NCBI GenBank assembly: GCA_001801685.1
Contig: MGYJ01000062.1
Location: 1-43,222, forward strand
Length of the DNA stretch: 43,222 nucleotides
Reading direction: 5' to 3'
Origin: Gammaproteobacteria bacterium RIFCSPHIGHO2_12_FULL_63_22
Lineage (GTDB): Bacteria; Pseudomonadota; Gammaproteobacteria; Xanthomonadales; Xanthomonadaceae
This document shows, piece after piece, positions 1 to 7,943 of the stretch; the first letter of the stretch is position 1; each line of letters opens with the position of its first letter. Under the pieces are notes generated by a model. The model was not told the origin of the DNA. It saw only the letters and a program-made list of their open reading frames with translations, and did not search any database. Position numbers and translations under genes: made by a program.

Positions 1-51
1 CGTCCACTCACACGCCGGCAGATTTCAGCGCGAAAATAGGAGGCACTCGCC

Positions 52-252
52 ATGCGGACCAAAATCGTGATTGACGACAAGCTGCTGCGGGACACCCTGC
101 AGGCCACGGGCCTGCGAACGAAACGGGAAGTAATCGAGCTCGGGCTACGCACTTTGCTGCGTCTGAACCTGCGTCAGCAGGAGCAGATCAAGCGCTTTCG
201 CGGCAAGTTGCAGTGGCAGGGTGATCTTGAAGCGATGCGAAACCTAGCCTGA
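52..252 (+). CDS. vapB: VapB-family antitoxin (type II toxin-antitoxin)
   Basis: A 66-residue protein of the short VapB antitoxin family (DUF2191 type). The N-terminus (RTKIVIDDKLL) is the ribbon-helix-helix DNA-binding strand. The middle (TGLRTKREVIELGLRTLL) is the family's helix-turn-helix, and the C-terminal GKLQWQGDLEAMR is the stretch that normally blocks the VapC active site. A strong Shine-Dalgarno TAGGAGG at 37-43, 8 bases before the ATG, fixes the start. In intact loci vapC follows directly, encoding a PIN-domain RNase; here only its 3' half survives (303-491). The antitoxin therefore looks intact but orphaned. It may still bind its own promoter or a VapC from elsewhere; that is inference. 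The family call is firm. Confidence 0.88.
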   Translation: MRTKIVIDDKLLRDTLQATGLRTKREVIELGLRTLLRLNLRQQEQIKRFRGKLQWQGDLEAMRNLA

Positions 253-262
253 GTGCGCGGCC

Positions 263-310
263 TCACGGCCCGCCGACCTCAGCACTCTTCTTGTAAGGCA
301 CGATCGGCCG
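263..310 (-). pseudogene. C-terminal tail fragment of a TolB/TPR-type gene
   Basis: Read on the minus strand, 310-263 encodes RPIVPYKKSAEVGGP followed by TGA. The start of this is near-identical in DNA to the end of the neighbouring TPR gene (PMVPYKKSK, coded at about 617-641): the two share CCGAT(C/G)GTGCCTTACAAGAAG in the same orientation. It looks like the last codons of a second copy of that gene whose body is gone. It abuts and slightly overlaps the VapC fragment at 303, so the junction of an old rearrangement lies near 297-310. The match is short, so chance or a repeat element cannot be excluded. Confidence 0.45.
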
Positions 311-491
311 CGACATTGCCATCCGGGCGGCGAAGAACTTTCGTGCGCTTCGGTCGCTGGGTATCACTGTCCGCAAGACCATTGATGTGGTCATCGCGAC
401 GCGATGCATCAACAATCAGATGCCGCTGCTTTTCGGCGACCGGGATTTCGATCCGTTCGTGCAGCACCTGGGATTGAATTCGGCGCTCTGA
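303..491 (+). pseudogene. vapC: VapC toxin remnant (C-terminal half of PIN domain)
   Basis: In the frame ending at the TGA 489-491, 62 residues match the C-terminal half of VapC toxins: GRDIAIRAAKNFRALRSLG, then ITVRKTIDVVIATRCI, then LLFGDRDFDPFVQHLGL. The KTIDxxIAT and DRDFDPF stretches carry acidic residues of the PIN-domain metal site. The usual N-terminal half (about 70 residues with the first catalytic Asp) is missing, and a TAA lies in frame just upstream at 294-296, so no functional toxin can be made. It sits in the correct place and orientation behind vapB, so this was a vapBC operon that lost the toxin's 5' half. Confidence 0.8.
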
Positions 492-520
492 CTCCTGCGC
501 TGCTGTGCTTGATCTGGATT

Positions 521-586
521 CTTGAGCTTGGACGCGTAGGGGTTCTTCCGGGACTTCAGCTTTGACAGATCGTATTCAGTTTTCAT
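521..586 (-). pseudogene. CopG/BrnA-like antitoxin, N-terminal fragment
   Basis: From the ATG at 586-584 the minus strand encodes MKTEYDLSKLKSRKNPYASK plus two more residues, a start typical of a CopG/BrnA-like antitoxin family (family pattern: EYD-SK-K-RKNPYA-LKK then a TIRL ribbon strand). After residue 22 (about base 521) the expected ribbon-helix-helix sequence is absent. The frame continues with unrelated residues into the antisense of the VapC remnant and stops. The start overlaps the last codons of the upstream TPR gene. I read it as a truncated antitoxin. The identification rests on 22 residues recognised from memory, so confidence is moderate. Confidence 0.5.
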
Positions 587-2429
587 GGCTGGTCTCGTCC
601 ATAGAAAGTGCTTTCGACTTCTTGTAAGGCACCATCGGCTGCGGCTTCGCGCCGGCCTCTTCCATCCGGCGCATGAAGTTCGGCGCCGCCGCCGGGTCGA
701 ATGGCAAGCGCCCGGCCAGGCCGCTTACTTCGCCCAGCAATTCGAGCGATCCCAAGGGCCGCGCGTCCACCTGCGCGGCCAGCTGGTTGGCTTTTTCGAT
801 GTCGCCCAACTGGAAATACGCCAGGATCAGCGTCGCCGGACGCTCGCCTTCCACCTCCAGCGCGGCGAGTGATTTGCGTGCAGCGGCCTCGTCGCCATTT
901 GCCGCCTGGGCGATGGTCAGGAAGGCTCTGTTGGGGCTGCTTTTATCCAGCGTTGCCAACACGGCCAGCGCCCGGTCCGGGCGGCCGCGGCTAAGCGCGG
1001 TGCGAACTTCCGCTTCGGTGATCAAGCCGGTGCGGCCGACCTGGGCGAGGCTGTCGCGTACCATCGCATCGCTGCGGTCGTAGTCGCCTATCGCCTCCGC
1101 TGCCTGCGCGCCCTTGCCGCGTTGCTCGCGATCGAGCGGATTCAACTTCGCGCCGGCCTCCACCATTTCCAGGTAGTCGCGGGCGTGTCCGGTGACGGTC
1201 ATCATGTCGCTGAGCCAGATCATGTTGAATTGCTTGCCGGCGGCGATGCGCTGGCGCAGCTGTACGATCAGCCCGGGGATGCGGTCCCAGCGGTCGGCGA
1301 AAATCTGTCGTTCGAGGTCTATCCACAACTTGGTATCGGGGTCGCGGGCGGCATCGAAGGCGCGGTCGAAATGCCCGCGCACATTGGCCAGCGCCGTCGC
1401 CGTGTCGATGCCGCCATCGGGCGGCGGGATGTGGCCCATCAGGTAGTGTGTGTAGGGGTCGGCGCTGTCGATTTGCGCCATCACGAAATTCGGATCCAGC
1501 TTGGTCGCCTGGTCCAGTACCGCCAGCGCATCCCACATCATGCCGCTGCGGCGGTCGGTGGCATGCCAGTCGTCGAGCATCTGCAGCGCGCGCCGATAGG
1601 CCAGGAAGGCTTCGACATTCTGCGTGCCGCTGGCCAGCATGCCCTCGCGCCGCTTGGCGTCCAGCACCACATCCAGCGCGCGTGCGATGTTGGCGGCGAT
1701 GTCGGCCTGCACGGCGAAGATGTCGGCCACCGGGCGGTCGTAGGTTTGCGACCACAAGTGGAAGCCATCGCTGGCGCGGATAAGCTGCGCGGTAACGCGC
1801 AGGTTGTCGCCGGCGCGGCGAACCGAGCCTTCCACCACGTGCCCAACGCCCAGCGTCTTGGCGATGTCCGGCACGGGCACGTCGCGGCCCTTGAAGTGGA
1901 ACGCGGAGGTGCGCGCGGTAACGAGCAGGTCGGGCAGCGTGGTGAGGGCGTTGATGATTTCTTCGCTGAGTCCGTCGGCGAAATAGCCGTCTTCGGGCGA
2001 TTGGCTCATGGCCACGAAGGGCAGCACTGCTACAGATTTTTGATTCGTGTTGATTGCACTTGCAGTCGCGGCGGCTTGCGCGGTGTCTACCTTGCCCGCG
2101 GCGGGTGCGTCGCCGGTGGCGGCGCCGCGCCAGTACCAGCCGATCGCCAACACCATCATCACCACCGCAGCAATATAGAAACGCTTCGACCCAGCGCCGG
2201 CACGATCCACGCGCACGCCGTCTTCGCCGAACTCCAGCGCCCAGGCCAACACCAGGGCCAGCGGAAAACCCAGCATCACCAGGAAGGTGACAAGGCGCGG
2301 CGTCCAATCGGGCATGCCGAATTGCGGCGCGACGGTGGCCGCCACCTGGATGAGCACCCAGCCGGCGACGAGGTAGGCCGCACCGATGCGGAACACCTTG
2401 CGGCGCTTGAGTTCAACCATCAGGCTCAT
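576..2429 (-). CDS. Membrane-anchored TolB-like/TPR protein (paralog 1)
   Basis: 617 residues. The N-terminus (LKRRKVFRIGAAYLVAGWVL) begins a membrane region: helices at about 14-33, 45-66 and 82-100. A TolB N-terminal/FlgO-like domain follows at about 130-260 (KSVAVLPFVAMS, YFADGLSEEIINAL, HVVEGSVRRAGDNLRVTAQL, LWSQTYDR, IFAVQADIAANIA). The rest is helical and TPR-like. The same architecture, without the adenylate-cyclase or winged-helix domain often fused to it, is common in Xanthomonadales; its role is unknown, perhaps sensing or scaffolding at the inner membrane. The next gene (2489-4264) is a clear paralog with the same domain order, 59 bases away on the same strand, so the two probably form an operon. 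M4 (base 2420) is an alternative start. The stop overlaps the truncated antitoxin start at 586. Confidence 0.8.
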   Translation of the reverse strand: MSLMVELKRRKVFRIGAAYLVAGWVLIQVAATVAPQFGMPDWTPRLVTFLVMLGFPLALVLAWALEFGEDGVRVDRAGAGSKRFYIAAVVMMVLAIGWYWRGAATGDAPAAGKVDTAQAAATASAINTNQKSVAVLPFVAMSQSPEDGYFADGLSEEIINALTTLPDLLVTARTSAFHFKGRDVPVPDIAKTLGVGHVVEGSVRRAGDNLRVTAQLIRASDGFHLWSQTYDRPVADIFAVQADIAANIARALDVVLDAKRREGMLASGTQNVEAFLAYRRALQMLDDWHATDRRSGMMWDALAVLDQATKLDPNFVMAQIDSADPYTHYLMGHIPPPDGGIDTATALANVRGHFDRAFDAARDPDTKLWIDLERQIFADRWDRIPGLIVQLRQRIAAGKQFNMIWLSDMMTVTGHARDYLEMVEAGAKLNPLDREQRGKGAQAAEAIGDYDRSDAMVRDSLAQVGRTGLITEAEVRTALSRGRPDRALAVLATLDKSSPNRAFLTIAQAANGDEAAARKSLAALEVEGERPATLILAYFQLGDIEKANQLAAQVDARPLGSLELLGEVSGLAGRLPFDPAAAPNFMRRMEEAGAKPQPMVPYKKSKALSMDETSHEN

Positions 2430-2488
2430 TTCAGCACCGGCTCCGCTTGTTCGAGCATGTCGCCCCTGACCCTGCCCCAGCGGCCACC

Positions 2489-4264
2489 TTAACCGCGATC
2501 GGCCGACGCCGGGTAGAAGACATCCAGCTTCATTTTCCGAAGCAGCTCCCGGTAGCGCGGATCTTGCCGAACGGACTCATAGACAACACTCTGGCCCAGG
2601 AAGGGCATTTGCGGATCGCGCAGGTCGTAGGCTTCCTGCAATTTGGCAAAGGCCAGGTCGCGATCGCCCAAACCAAGCACGACTTCCGCAATCAGTTGGG
2701 GCGAAACGTAATGGCGCGTGGCCTCCTGCTGCAATTCCTGCAAGATCTCGCGGGCTTTCGCGGGCCGGCCCGCCTGGGCATAGGCCCAGCCCAAAAACGC
2801 CTGACGACCCAAGTTGTCTGTCCGGCGCTCGCCCGACAGGCGGTCGAGAAGTCGCAACGCCTCGTCTGGCCGTCCGGTCCTGATCAGGGCAACCGCCCTC
2901 CCGGCAAGTTGATCGCCTAGCTTCGACGGCGGGATGGCAGCAGTCAGGTCCAACACTTCCTGGTAACGCCCCTGCCCCAACAAGTAAACAGTTCCAACCG
3001 CATCGGCGCGCGTTGCAGACAGATCGTTCGCGCGTTGTTCGAAGGCCATCGCTTCATCGAATCGGCCCCATCCAGCCAGATGACCGGCGTGCCGCGAGTA
3101 CGCGATGGCGTAGTTGGGGTCGATGGCGATCGCGCGCAACATCGACTTCTCGGCCTCCGGCCAATCCCAGGCGAAGTGAAACGCCACTTCGCCCAATGCC
3201 GTATAGGCCTGCACCACCTGGTCGTCGAGTTCGATGGCGCGACGTGCCGATGCCTCGGCCAGGGGAAACGCCTCGGCCGGCGGTGCGATTCCGCCCATGG
3301 CCAGATAGATATAGGCCTCGGCCAGCGCGCCATGGGCCAGTGCGTAGTTCGGATCGAGCTTCAATGCCTCCTTGAACAAGCGGACCGACTCCTTCGCCGA
3401 GCCATCGGTCCACTGCTTCCTGCCCTTGAGGAACAGCTCGTAGGCGGCAAGGTTTTCAGTGGTGCCGGCCAGGCGTCCCCCGCCCGCCGTCCTGTCGAGT
3501 TGCAGCTTCAGGGTGTTGGCGACCGCCTCGGTTATTTCCTCCTGCACGTCGAAGATATTGGTCGCGCTAAGTGTCCGGTCGTAGCGTTCGGACCATTCGG
3601 TCTGGCCGTCGCTGGCGCGCACCAGCTGCACGTTGATCCGCACGCGATCGCCAGCGCGCTGCACGCCGGCCTCCACCAGGTGGGTGGCACTCAATCTTTT
3701 CGCAACCTGCGCCAGGTCCAGTTTGGAATCACGAAATGGCAACACCGCCGTTCGCGCAATGACGGTCAGGCCCGGCACCCGCGAAAGCGTGTTGATCAGG
3801 TCCTCCTGGATGCCATCGGCCAGGAAAGCGGCATCCTCGCCGCCGGCGCTGCGATTTTCGAAGGGCAATACCGCCACGGCCTTGCCTGACTGGGTGTTCG
3901 GTCCCGAAAGCGCGGGCACGGCCGCAAGCCCTGGCGCCGACGCCGTCTCTGCGTTGCCCGCGCCGGCACCGGGCGCGAACTTCCACATGAAGCCGCCGCC
4001 AATGGCCAGCAACAGGGACAACAGCAGCAGTTCGGCGCTGCTTATCTTCTGCTCGCCGCGCTCACCGTGGTACCAGGCCAGCAGCAGAGTGACGAAGAAT
4101 CCGACGAAGGAGGCGATGATCAATGCGCGGGTAATTGATTCCGGCCAGGCGAACCGCTGGGCAACGATGTCCACGCCTTGCAAAAGTGCGAAGGCCGCGG
4201 CCGCATAGGCGACGGACCATTGCACGATCTTGCGCTGCTTGAGGCGGGCGAACAGACCAGCCAT
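2489..4264 (-). CDS. Membrane-anchored TolB-like/TPR protein (paralog 2)
   Basis: About 591 residues from the ATG at 4264. The start MAGLFARLKQRKIVQW aligns with the paralog's LKRRKVFR, which is why I prefer it over an in-frame TTG at 4297. There are three predicted membrane helices in the first 110 residues. A TolB N-terminal/FlgO-like domain follows (KAVAVLPFENRS, FLADGIQEDLINTLSRVPGL, HLVEAGVQRAGDRVRINVQL, WSERYDRTLSATNIFDVQEEI). The C-terminus has recognisable TPR repeats (LKLDPNYALAHGALAEAY; AIDPNYAIAYSRHAGHLAG). It probably presents the TPR and TolB parts in the periplasm, since they follow the last helix. Cellular role is not known. It lies upstream of paralog 1 on the same strand. Confidence 0.8.
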   Translation of the reverse strand: MAGLFARLKQRKIVQWSVAYAAAAFALLQGVDIVAQRFAWPESITRALIIASFVGFFVTLLLAWYHGERGEQKISSAELLLLSLLLAIGGGFMWKFAPGAGAGNAETASAPGLAAVPALSGPNTQSGKAVAVLPFENRSAGGEDAAFLADGIQEDLINTLSRVPGLTVIARTAVLPFRDSKLDLAQVAKRLSATHLVEAGVQRAGDRVRINVQLVRASDGQTEWSERYDRTLSATNIFDVQEEITEAVANTLKLQLDRTAGGGRLAGTTENLAAYELFLKGRKQWTDGSAKESVRLFKEALKLDPNYALAHGALAEAYIYLAMGGIAPPAEAFPLAEASARRAIELDDQVVQAYTALGEVAFHFAWDWPEAEKSMLRAIAIDPNYAIAYSRHAGHLAGWGRFDEAMAFEQRANDLSATRADAVGTVYLLGQGRYQEVLDLTAAIPPSKLGDQLAGRAVALIRTGRPDEALRLLDRLSGERRTDNLGRQAFLGWAYAQAGRPAKAREILQELQQEATRHYVSPQLIAEVVLGLGDRDLAFAKLQEAYDLRDPQMPFLGQSVVYESVRQDPRYRELLRKMKLDVFYPASADRG

Positions 4265-4360
4265 GCGCTCCTGCATCCTTCGGAACCGGCTGGCCAATCT
4301 TCCGCCAGAATGCGGCGAAACGCGAGTCGCCCGGGTACTTCGAGAATCCGACCTCCGCAG

Positions 4361-5425
4361 TCAGTGGGCCTGGGTTGGCTGCAGGTAAAGGGTCTGGGTC
4401 GGATAGGCGAAGTGAATGCCCAGCCGGGCGAAGTCGCGGAAGATGGCCAGGTTGATCGCCTGCAGGATGTCCATATGCCGCAGGTAGTCGGGCGACAGCA
4501 CGAAGTACACGCACTGCAGGTCCAGCGAATGCGCGCCGAAGCTGGCGAAGTGACAGCGGTCGAAGCGGGTGTCGGCCTGCGCCTCGATGATGGCGCGGAC
4601 CGTGCCGGGCGCCGCTTCCAGCAGGTCCGGCGTGGTTTCGTAGGTAAGGTTGAGCACGAAGTCGACGCGTCGCTCGGACATTCGCCCGTAGTTGCGCACG
4701 CGGCTGCTGAGCAGGTCGGCGTTGGACACCACCACCTGCTCGCCGGTCAGGCTGCGCAGGCGGGTGCTCTTGATGCCGATGCTCTCGACGGTGCCGCGCA
4801 CATCGCCCACCGACAGCGCATCGCCGACCACGAAGGGCTGGTCCAGCGTGATCGCCAGCGACGCAAACAAGTCGCCCAGGATGTTCTGCAGGGCCAGCGC
4901 CACGGCCACGCCGCCAATGCCTAGGCCGGCGATCAGCGCGGTGATGTTGACGCCCAGGTTGTCCAGCGTCAGCAGCACCACCAGGGTCCATATCAGCACC
5001 CGCACCACGATGCCGATGATGGTGATGGAACCGATCTTGGACCGGTCCTGGTCCAGGCTGTGCCGGCGCTTGCGATCGAGCCAGGCCAGGAAGGCGGCCG
5101 ATGCCCAGATGCCGATCTGCCAGAAGGCAATGATGGTGATCGCCTTGTTCATGCCGGTGTCGACCGACGCGGGCAATTCGAGCAGCTTCAGCCCGGCGAA
5201 AGCCGCCACCGCGATGAAGAACAGCAGCGTCGTCCGCGACAACACGCCCAGCGGCACTTCCAGCAGTTCGGTACGCTCGGTCGCCAGCATGTCGCGATAA
5301 CGGCGCCGCACCAGGCGGCGCAGGCCCAGCAGCAGGGCCAGCAACAACGCGGCGGTGGCGCCGGCAATCATGCGGGCGACGACGGGATCGTATTCGGCCA
5401 GGGACGGCAGGAAGCCCAGGCTCAT
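4361..5425 (-). CDS. mscS: MscS-family small-conductance mechanosensitive channel
   Basis: 354 residues. Hydrophobic helices lie at about 9-32, 55-80, 92-112 and 130-152. A Gly/Ala-rich pore-lining helix follows (ALIAGLGIGGVAVALALQNI) and then the MscS beta-domain (FASLAITLDQPFVVGDALSV, GTVESIGIKSTRLRS, VVVSNADLLSSRVRNYG). The soluble C-terminal vestibule domain ends near FAYPTQTLYL. The protein would sit in the inner membrane and vent solutes on hypo-osmotic shock. Its ATG overlaps the ggpPS stop in an ATGA (5422-5425), so the two are translationally coupled. That pairs synthesis of a compatible solute with its emergency release valve. Confidence 0.9.
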   Translation of the reverse strand: MSLGFLPSLAEYDPVVARMIAGATAALLLALLLGLRRLVRRRYRDMLATERTELLEVPLGVLSRTTLLFFIAVAAFAGLKLLELPASVDTGMNKAITIIAFWQIGIWASAAFLAWLDRKRRHSLDQDRSKIGSITIIGIVVRVLIWTLVVLLTLDNLGVNITALIAGLGIGGVAVALALQNILGDLFASLAITLDQPFVVGDALSVGDVRGTVESIGIKSTRLRSLTGEQVVVSNADLLSSRVRNYGRMSERRVDFVLNLTYETTPDLLEAAPGTVRAIIEAQADTRFDRCHFASFGAHSLDLQCVYFVLSPDYLRHMDILQAINLAIFRDFARLGIHFAYPTQTLYLQPTQAH

Positions 5426-7710
5426 GCAGCCACGGCCTCGGGACTGTCGGCGGTTTCGGTGCCGCGCGCGGCATGCAGGAAATCATGACCCCAGCGCGAC
5501 AGGTCATAGTGGCGCACGATATCGAACAAGGTGCGTTGGCGGTCGTCGCGCTCGGCTTCGCCCATGGTCAGCGCCAGGCGCAGCGTGGACACCATTTCTT
5601 CGCTGTCGTGCGGATTGGTCAGCAACGCGCCTTTCAGCTCGGCCGCCGCACCGGCGAATTCCGACAGCACCAGCACGCCCTTGCCGTTGGTCAGGCCCTG
5701 GGTGGCGACGAATTCCTTGGCCACCAGGTTCATGCCGTCGCGCAGCGGCGTTATCCACATGACGTCGGCCGCGGCGTAGTGCGCGATCACCGAATCGAAG
5801 GGCAGCGCGCGTGCGAAGAAGCGCACCGGCGTCCAGTCCAGGCGCGACAGCCGGCCATTGATGCGCCCGACCGATTGTTCGATCTCGGCTTGCAGTTCGC
5901 GATAGACGGTCATCTCGCGCGCCGCCGGCACGCAGACCACCACCAGCGTCACTTCGCCGCGCAGGTCCGGTTCGCGCTCGAGCAACAGTTCGAAGGCGCG
6001 CAGTTTTTCCAGGATGCCCTTGCCGTAGTCCAGGCGCTCGATGGACAGCACTAGCTTGCGCGCGCCAATTTCTTCGCGAATGGCGGCGACGTGCTTGCGC
6101 ACCGCCGGCATGGCCAGCAGGCCTTCGATCTTTTCCACGTCGGTGCTGATCGGGTGCGCACCCAGGCGGATGCTGCGGCCCTGTGCCCGTACTTCGGTTG
6201 GCATGCTTTCCAGGCCGACGCAGCAGCCATAGGTGAGGAAGCGTGGCGCGCAGGACACGCGTGACACGACTTCCACCGGAGCGGCGCCGCGCAAGGTATC
6301 GACGAAATTCTCGACATGGCGCGGAATCTGGAAGCCGATGTAGTCGCAGGCCAGCAGGCTGCCGAGGATCTCGCGCCGCCACGGGATGATGTTGAAGATG
6401 TCGCCGGTCGGGAAGTGCGTGTGGTGGAAGAAGGCGATGTTCAGGTCCGGGCGCAGCTCGCGCAAGGTCGAAGGCACCATCCACAGGTTGTAGTCGTGCA
6501 ACCAGACGGTGGCGCCCGGCGCGGCTTCGGCCGCAGTCGCCTCGGCGAACAAGCGGTTCACCTGCTTGAATACTTGCCAGTCGCTTTCGACGAACCGCGC
6601 GCGTTCCCAGAAGGTGTTGATGATCGGCCAGAAGGCTTCCTTCGAAAAACGCTTGTAGAACACGTCCACCTGTTCCTTGCTGAGCGGTACGCGGGCCGCG
6701 GTCAGCAAGGGATAGCGCGCGGCATCGACCGCGGTATGTACCTTGAAGGATTCACCCTCAGCGCCGGCCACGCTCCATGCCACCCATGACCCCGGATGGC
6801 CGTCGCCGAAAAAACTCAACAGGCTGGGGATGATGCCATTGGGCGAACTGTGCGGCTGGCGAACCACCTTGTCCTGGACGAACTTTTCTTCATACGGCAG
6901 GCGGTGGTAGACCATCACCAGGTCGGCCTTGCCGATGCTGCCTTCAAGATCGGGCACGTCAATGGCTTCGTCCACCATTCCAAAATGGCGGATCGCTTCG
7001 AGGATGCCGCCGCAGCCGGGCGACTGCGCGTGCAGCACTTGCGGCAGTTGATCGGTGGCCGCCAGCAGCGCGGGTTCTGATTCCGCCACGCACACGCCAC
7101 GAAAGCCCACGCCGAACATGGACAGGTCATTGAGCGTATCGCCGGCAACCAGCACGTTGGCAGGCGCGATGCCCAGCAGTTCGGTCAGCGCCAGCAGCGT
7201 CGAGCCCTTGTTGGTATCTCGCGGCAGGATGTCGAGGTAGCGATCGGCCGAATACAGTACGTCGCACGACAACAGGCTGGCCTGCGCCTCGATGGCCAGG
7301 CGCATGGACGCGAGTTCACCGGGTTGGCAATAGTAGGAACAACGACGTTGTTGCGGCACGTCCTGGCGCACCATCGGCTCGAAGCCGGACATGCCTTCCA
7401 CCACCACTTGTTCGCCCGGCCAACGCGATTCGATGTCCGACTGCAGCGGTTGCAGCGGCTGCATGTCGTTGGTGGCGATGACCGTCGCGCCAACGTCGCA
7501 CACCACATAGTCCGGACGTGGCAGCAAAGGGTCCGACAAAAGCGGAAGCACTGTCTCCAGTCCGCGGCCCGTCACCCAGGCAGTGTGGATTCCGGGATGG
7601 TTGGCGAGCAGGCGATACAACTGGCGGCGATCGCCGGCGTCGCCGGCCAGGAACGTACCGTCCAGATCGGTGGCCAACAGCATCGTGGGCCCTGGAGTGG
7701 AAGTCATCAT
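5422..7710 (-). CDS. ggpPS: Bifunctional glucosylglycerol-phosphate phosphatase/synthase (GgpPS)
   Basis: About 762 residues. The N-terminal third is an HAD-type sucrose-phosphatase-like domain with the nucleophile motif DLDGT near residue 14, KGSTLLAL (Lys motif) and AGDTLNDLSMF (acidic metal motif). The C-terminal part is a GT20 glycosyltransferase (OtsA-like): HDYNLWMVPSTLREL, FFHHTHFPTGDIFNIIPW, LSIERLDYGKGI and TPLRDGMNLVAKEFV. The FFHHTHFPTGDIFNI version and the fusion order fit GgpPS of Stenotrophomonas-like bacteria rather than trehalose-phosphate synthase. It would make glucosylglycerol from ADP-glucose and glycerol-3-phosphate as an osmoprotectant. The ATG at 7710 (or 7707) has AGAGG at 7720-7716; a GTG at 7716 overlaps that site and is less likely. 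A trehalose role is the main alternative. Confidence 0.85.
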   Translation of the reverse strand: MMTSTPGPTMLLATDLDGTFLAGDAGDRRQLYRLLANHPGIHTAWVTGRGLETVLPLLSDPLLPRPDYVVCDVGATVIATNDMQPLQPLQSDIESRWPGEQVVVEGMSGFEPMVRQDVPQQRRCSYYCQPGELASMRLAIEAQASLLSCDVLYSADRYLDILPRDTNKGSTLLALTELLGIAPANVLVAGDTLNDLSMFGVGFRGVCVAESEPALLAATDQLPQVLHAQSPGCGGILEAIRHFGMVDEAIDVPDLEGSIGKADLVMVYHRLPYEEKFVQDKVVRQPHSSPNGIIPSLLSFFGDGHPGSWVAWSVAGAEGESFKVHTAVDAARYPLLTAARVPLSKEQVDVFYKRFSKEAFWPIINTFWERARFVESDWQVFKQVNRLFAEATAAEAAPGATVWLHDYNLWMVPSTLRELRPDLNIAFFHHTHFPTGDIFNIIPWRREILGSLLACDYIGFQIPRHVENFVDTLRGAAPVEVVSRVSCAPRFLTYGCCVGLESMPTEVRAQGRSIRLGAHPISTDVEKIEGLLAMPAVRKHVAAIREEIGARKLVLSIERLDYGKGILEKLRAFELLLEREPDLRGEVTLVVVCVPAAREMTVYRELQAEIEQSVGRINGRLSRLDWTPVRFFARALPFDSVIAHYAAADVMWITPLRDGMNLVAKEFVATQGLTNGKGVLVLSEFAGAAAELKGALLTNPHDSEEMVSTLRLALTMGEAERDDRQRTLFDIVRHYDLSRWGHDFLHAARGTETADSPEAVAA

Positions 7711-7943
7711 GGGCACCTCTGTTCTTCAAGCGCGCGGGATGAAACACGGGCGCATGTACAGCACAACGTGCCCCCTGCCGCTTCATCGTTGACGAAGCGA
7801 CCAGCACTGGCTGCGAACAACCAAGAACCTTCATGGATTGCGAAACGAATTGTGAGGTGATTTTAACAGCGTGCGCTTTTGGGATGAAAACAAAACGTTA
7901 AGTCATTCATGTAACGTGGTTGCACTCGCGACTCACGATCACT
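7711..7943 (-). promoter_or_regulatory. Upstream region of ggpPS with AT-rich promoter candidate
   Basis: This 233-base gap lies between ggpPS (minus) and the fic stop (minus). It is markedly AT-richer than its flanks between about 7850 and 7915. On the minus strand TAAAAT at 7865-7860 is a fair -10 box, with only a weak -35 (TTCATC at 7888-7883, 17-base spacer). The leader of about 140 bases would be long. I see no gene in it. A salt-responsive promoter here would be expected, but the sequence alone does not show it. Confidence 0.3.

Noticed and set aside
5422-7710. Trehalose-6-phosphate synthase/phosphatase fusion
   Set aside because: The phosphatase precedes the synthase and is sucrose-phosphatase-like, and the synthase has GgpS-type motifs. 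A trehalose role is not excluded but is less likely.
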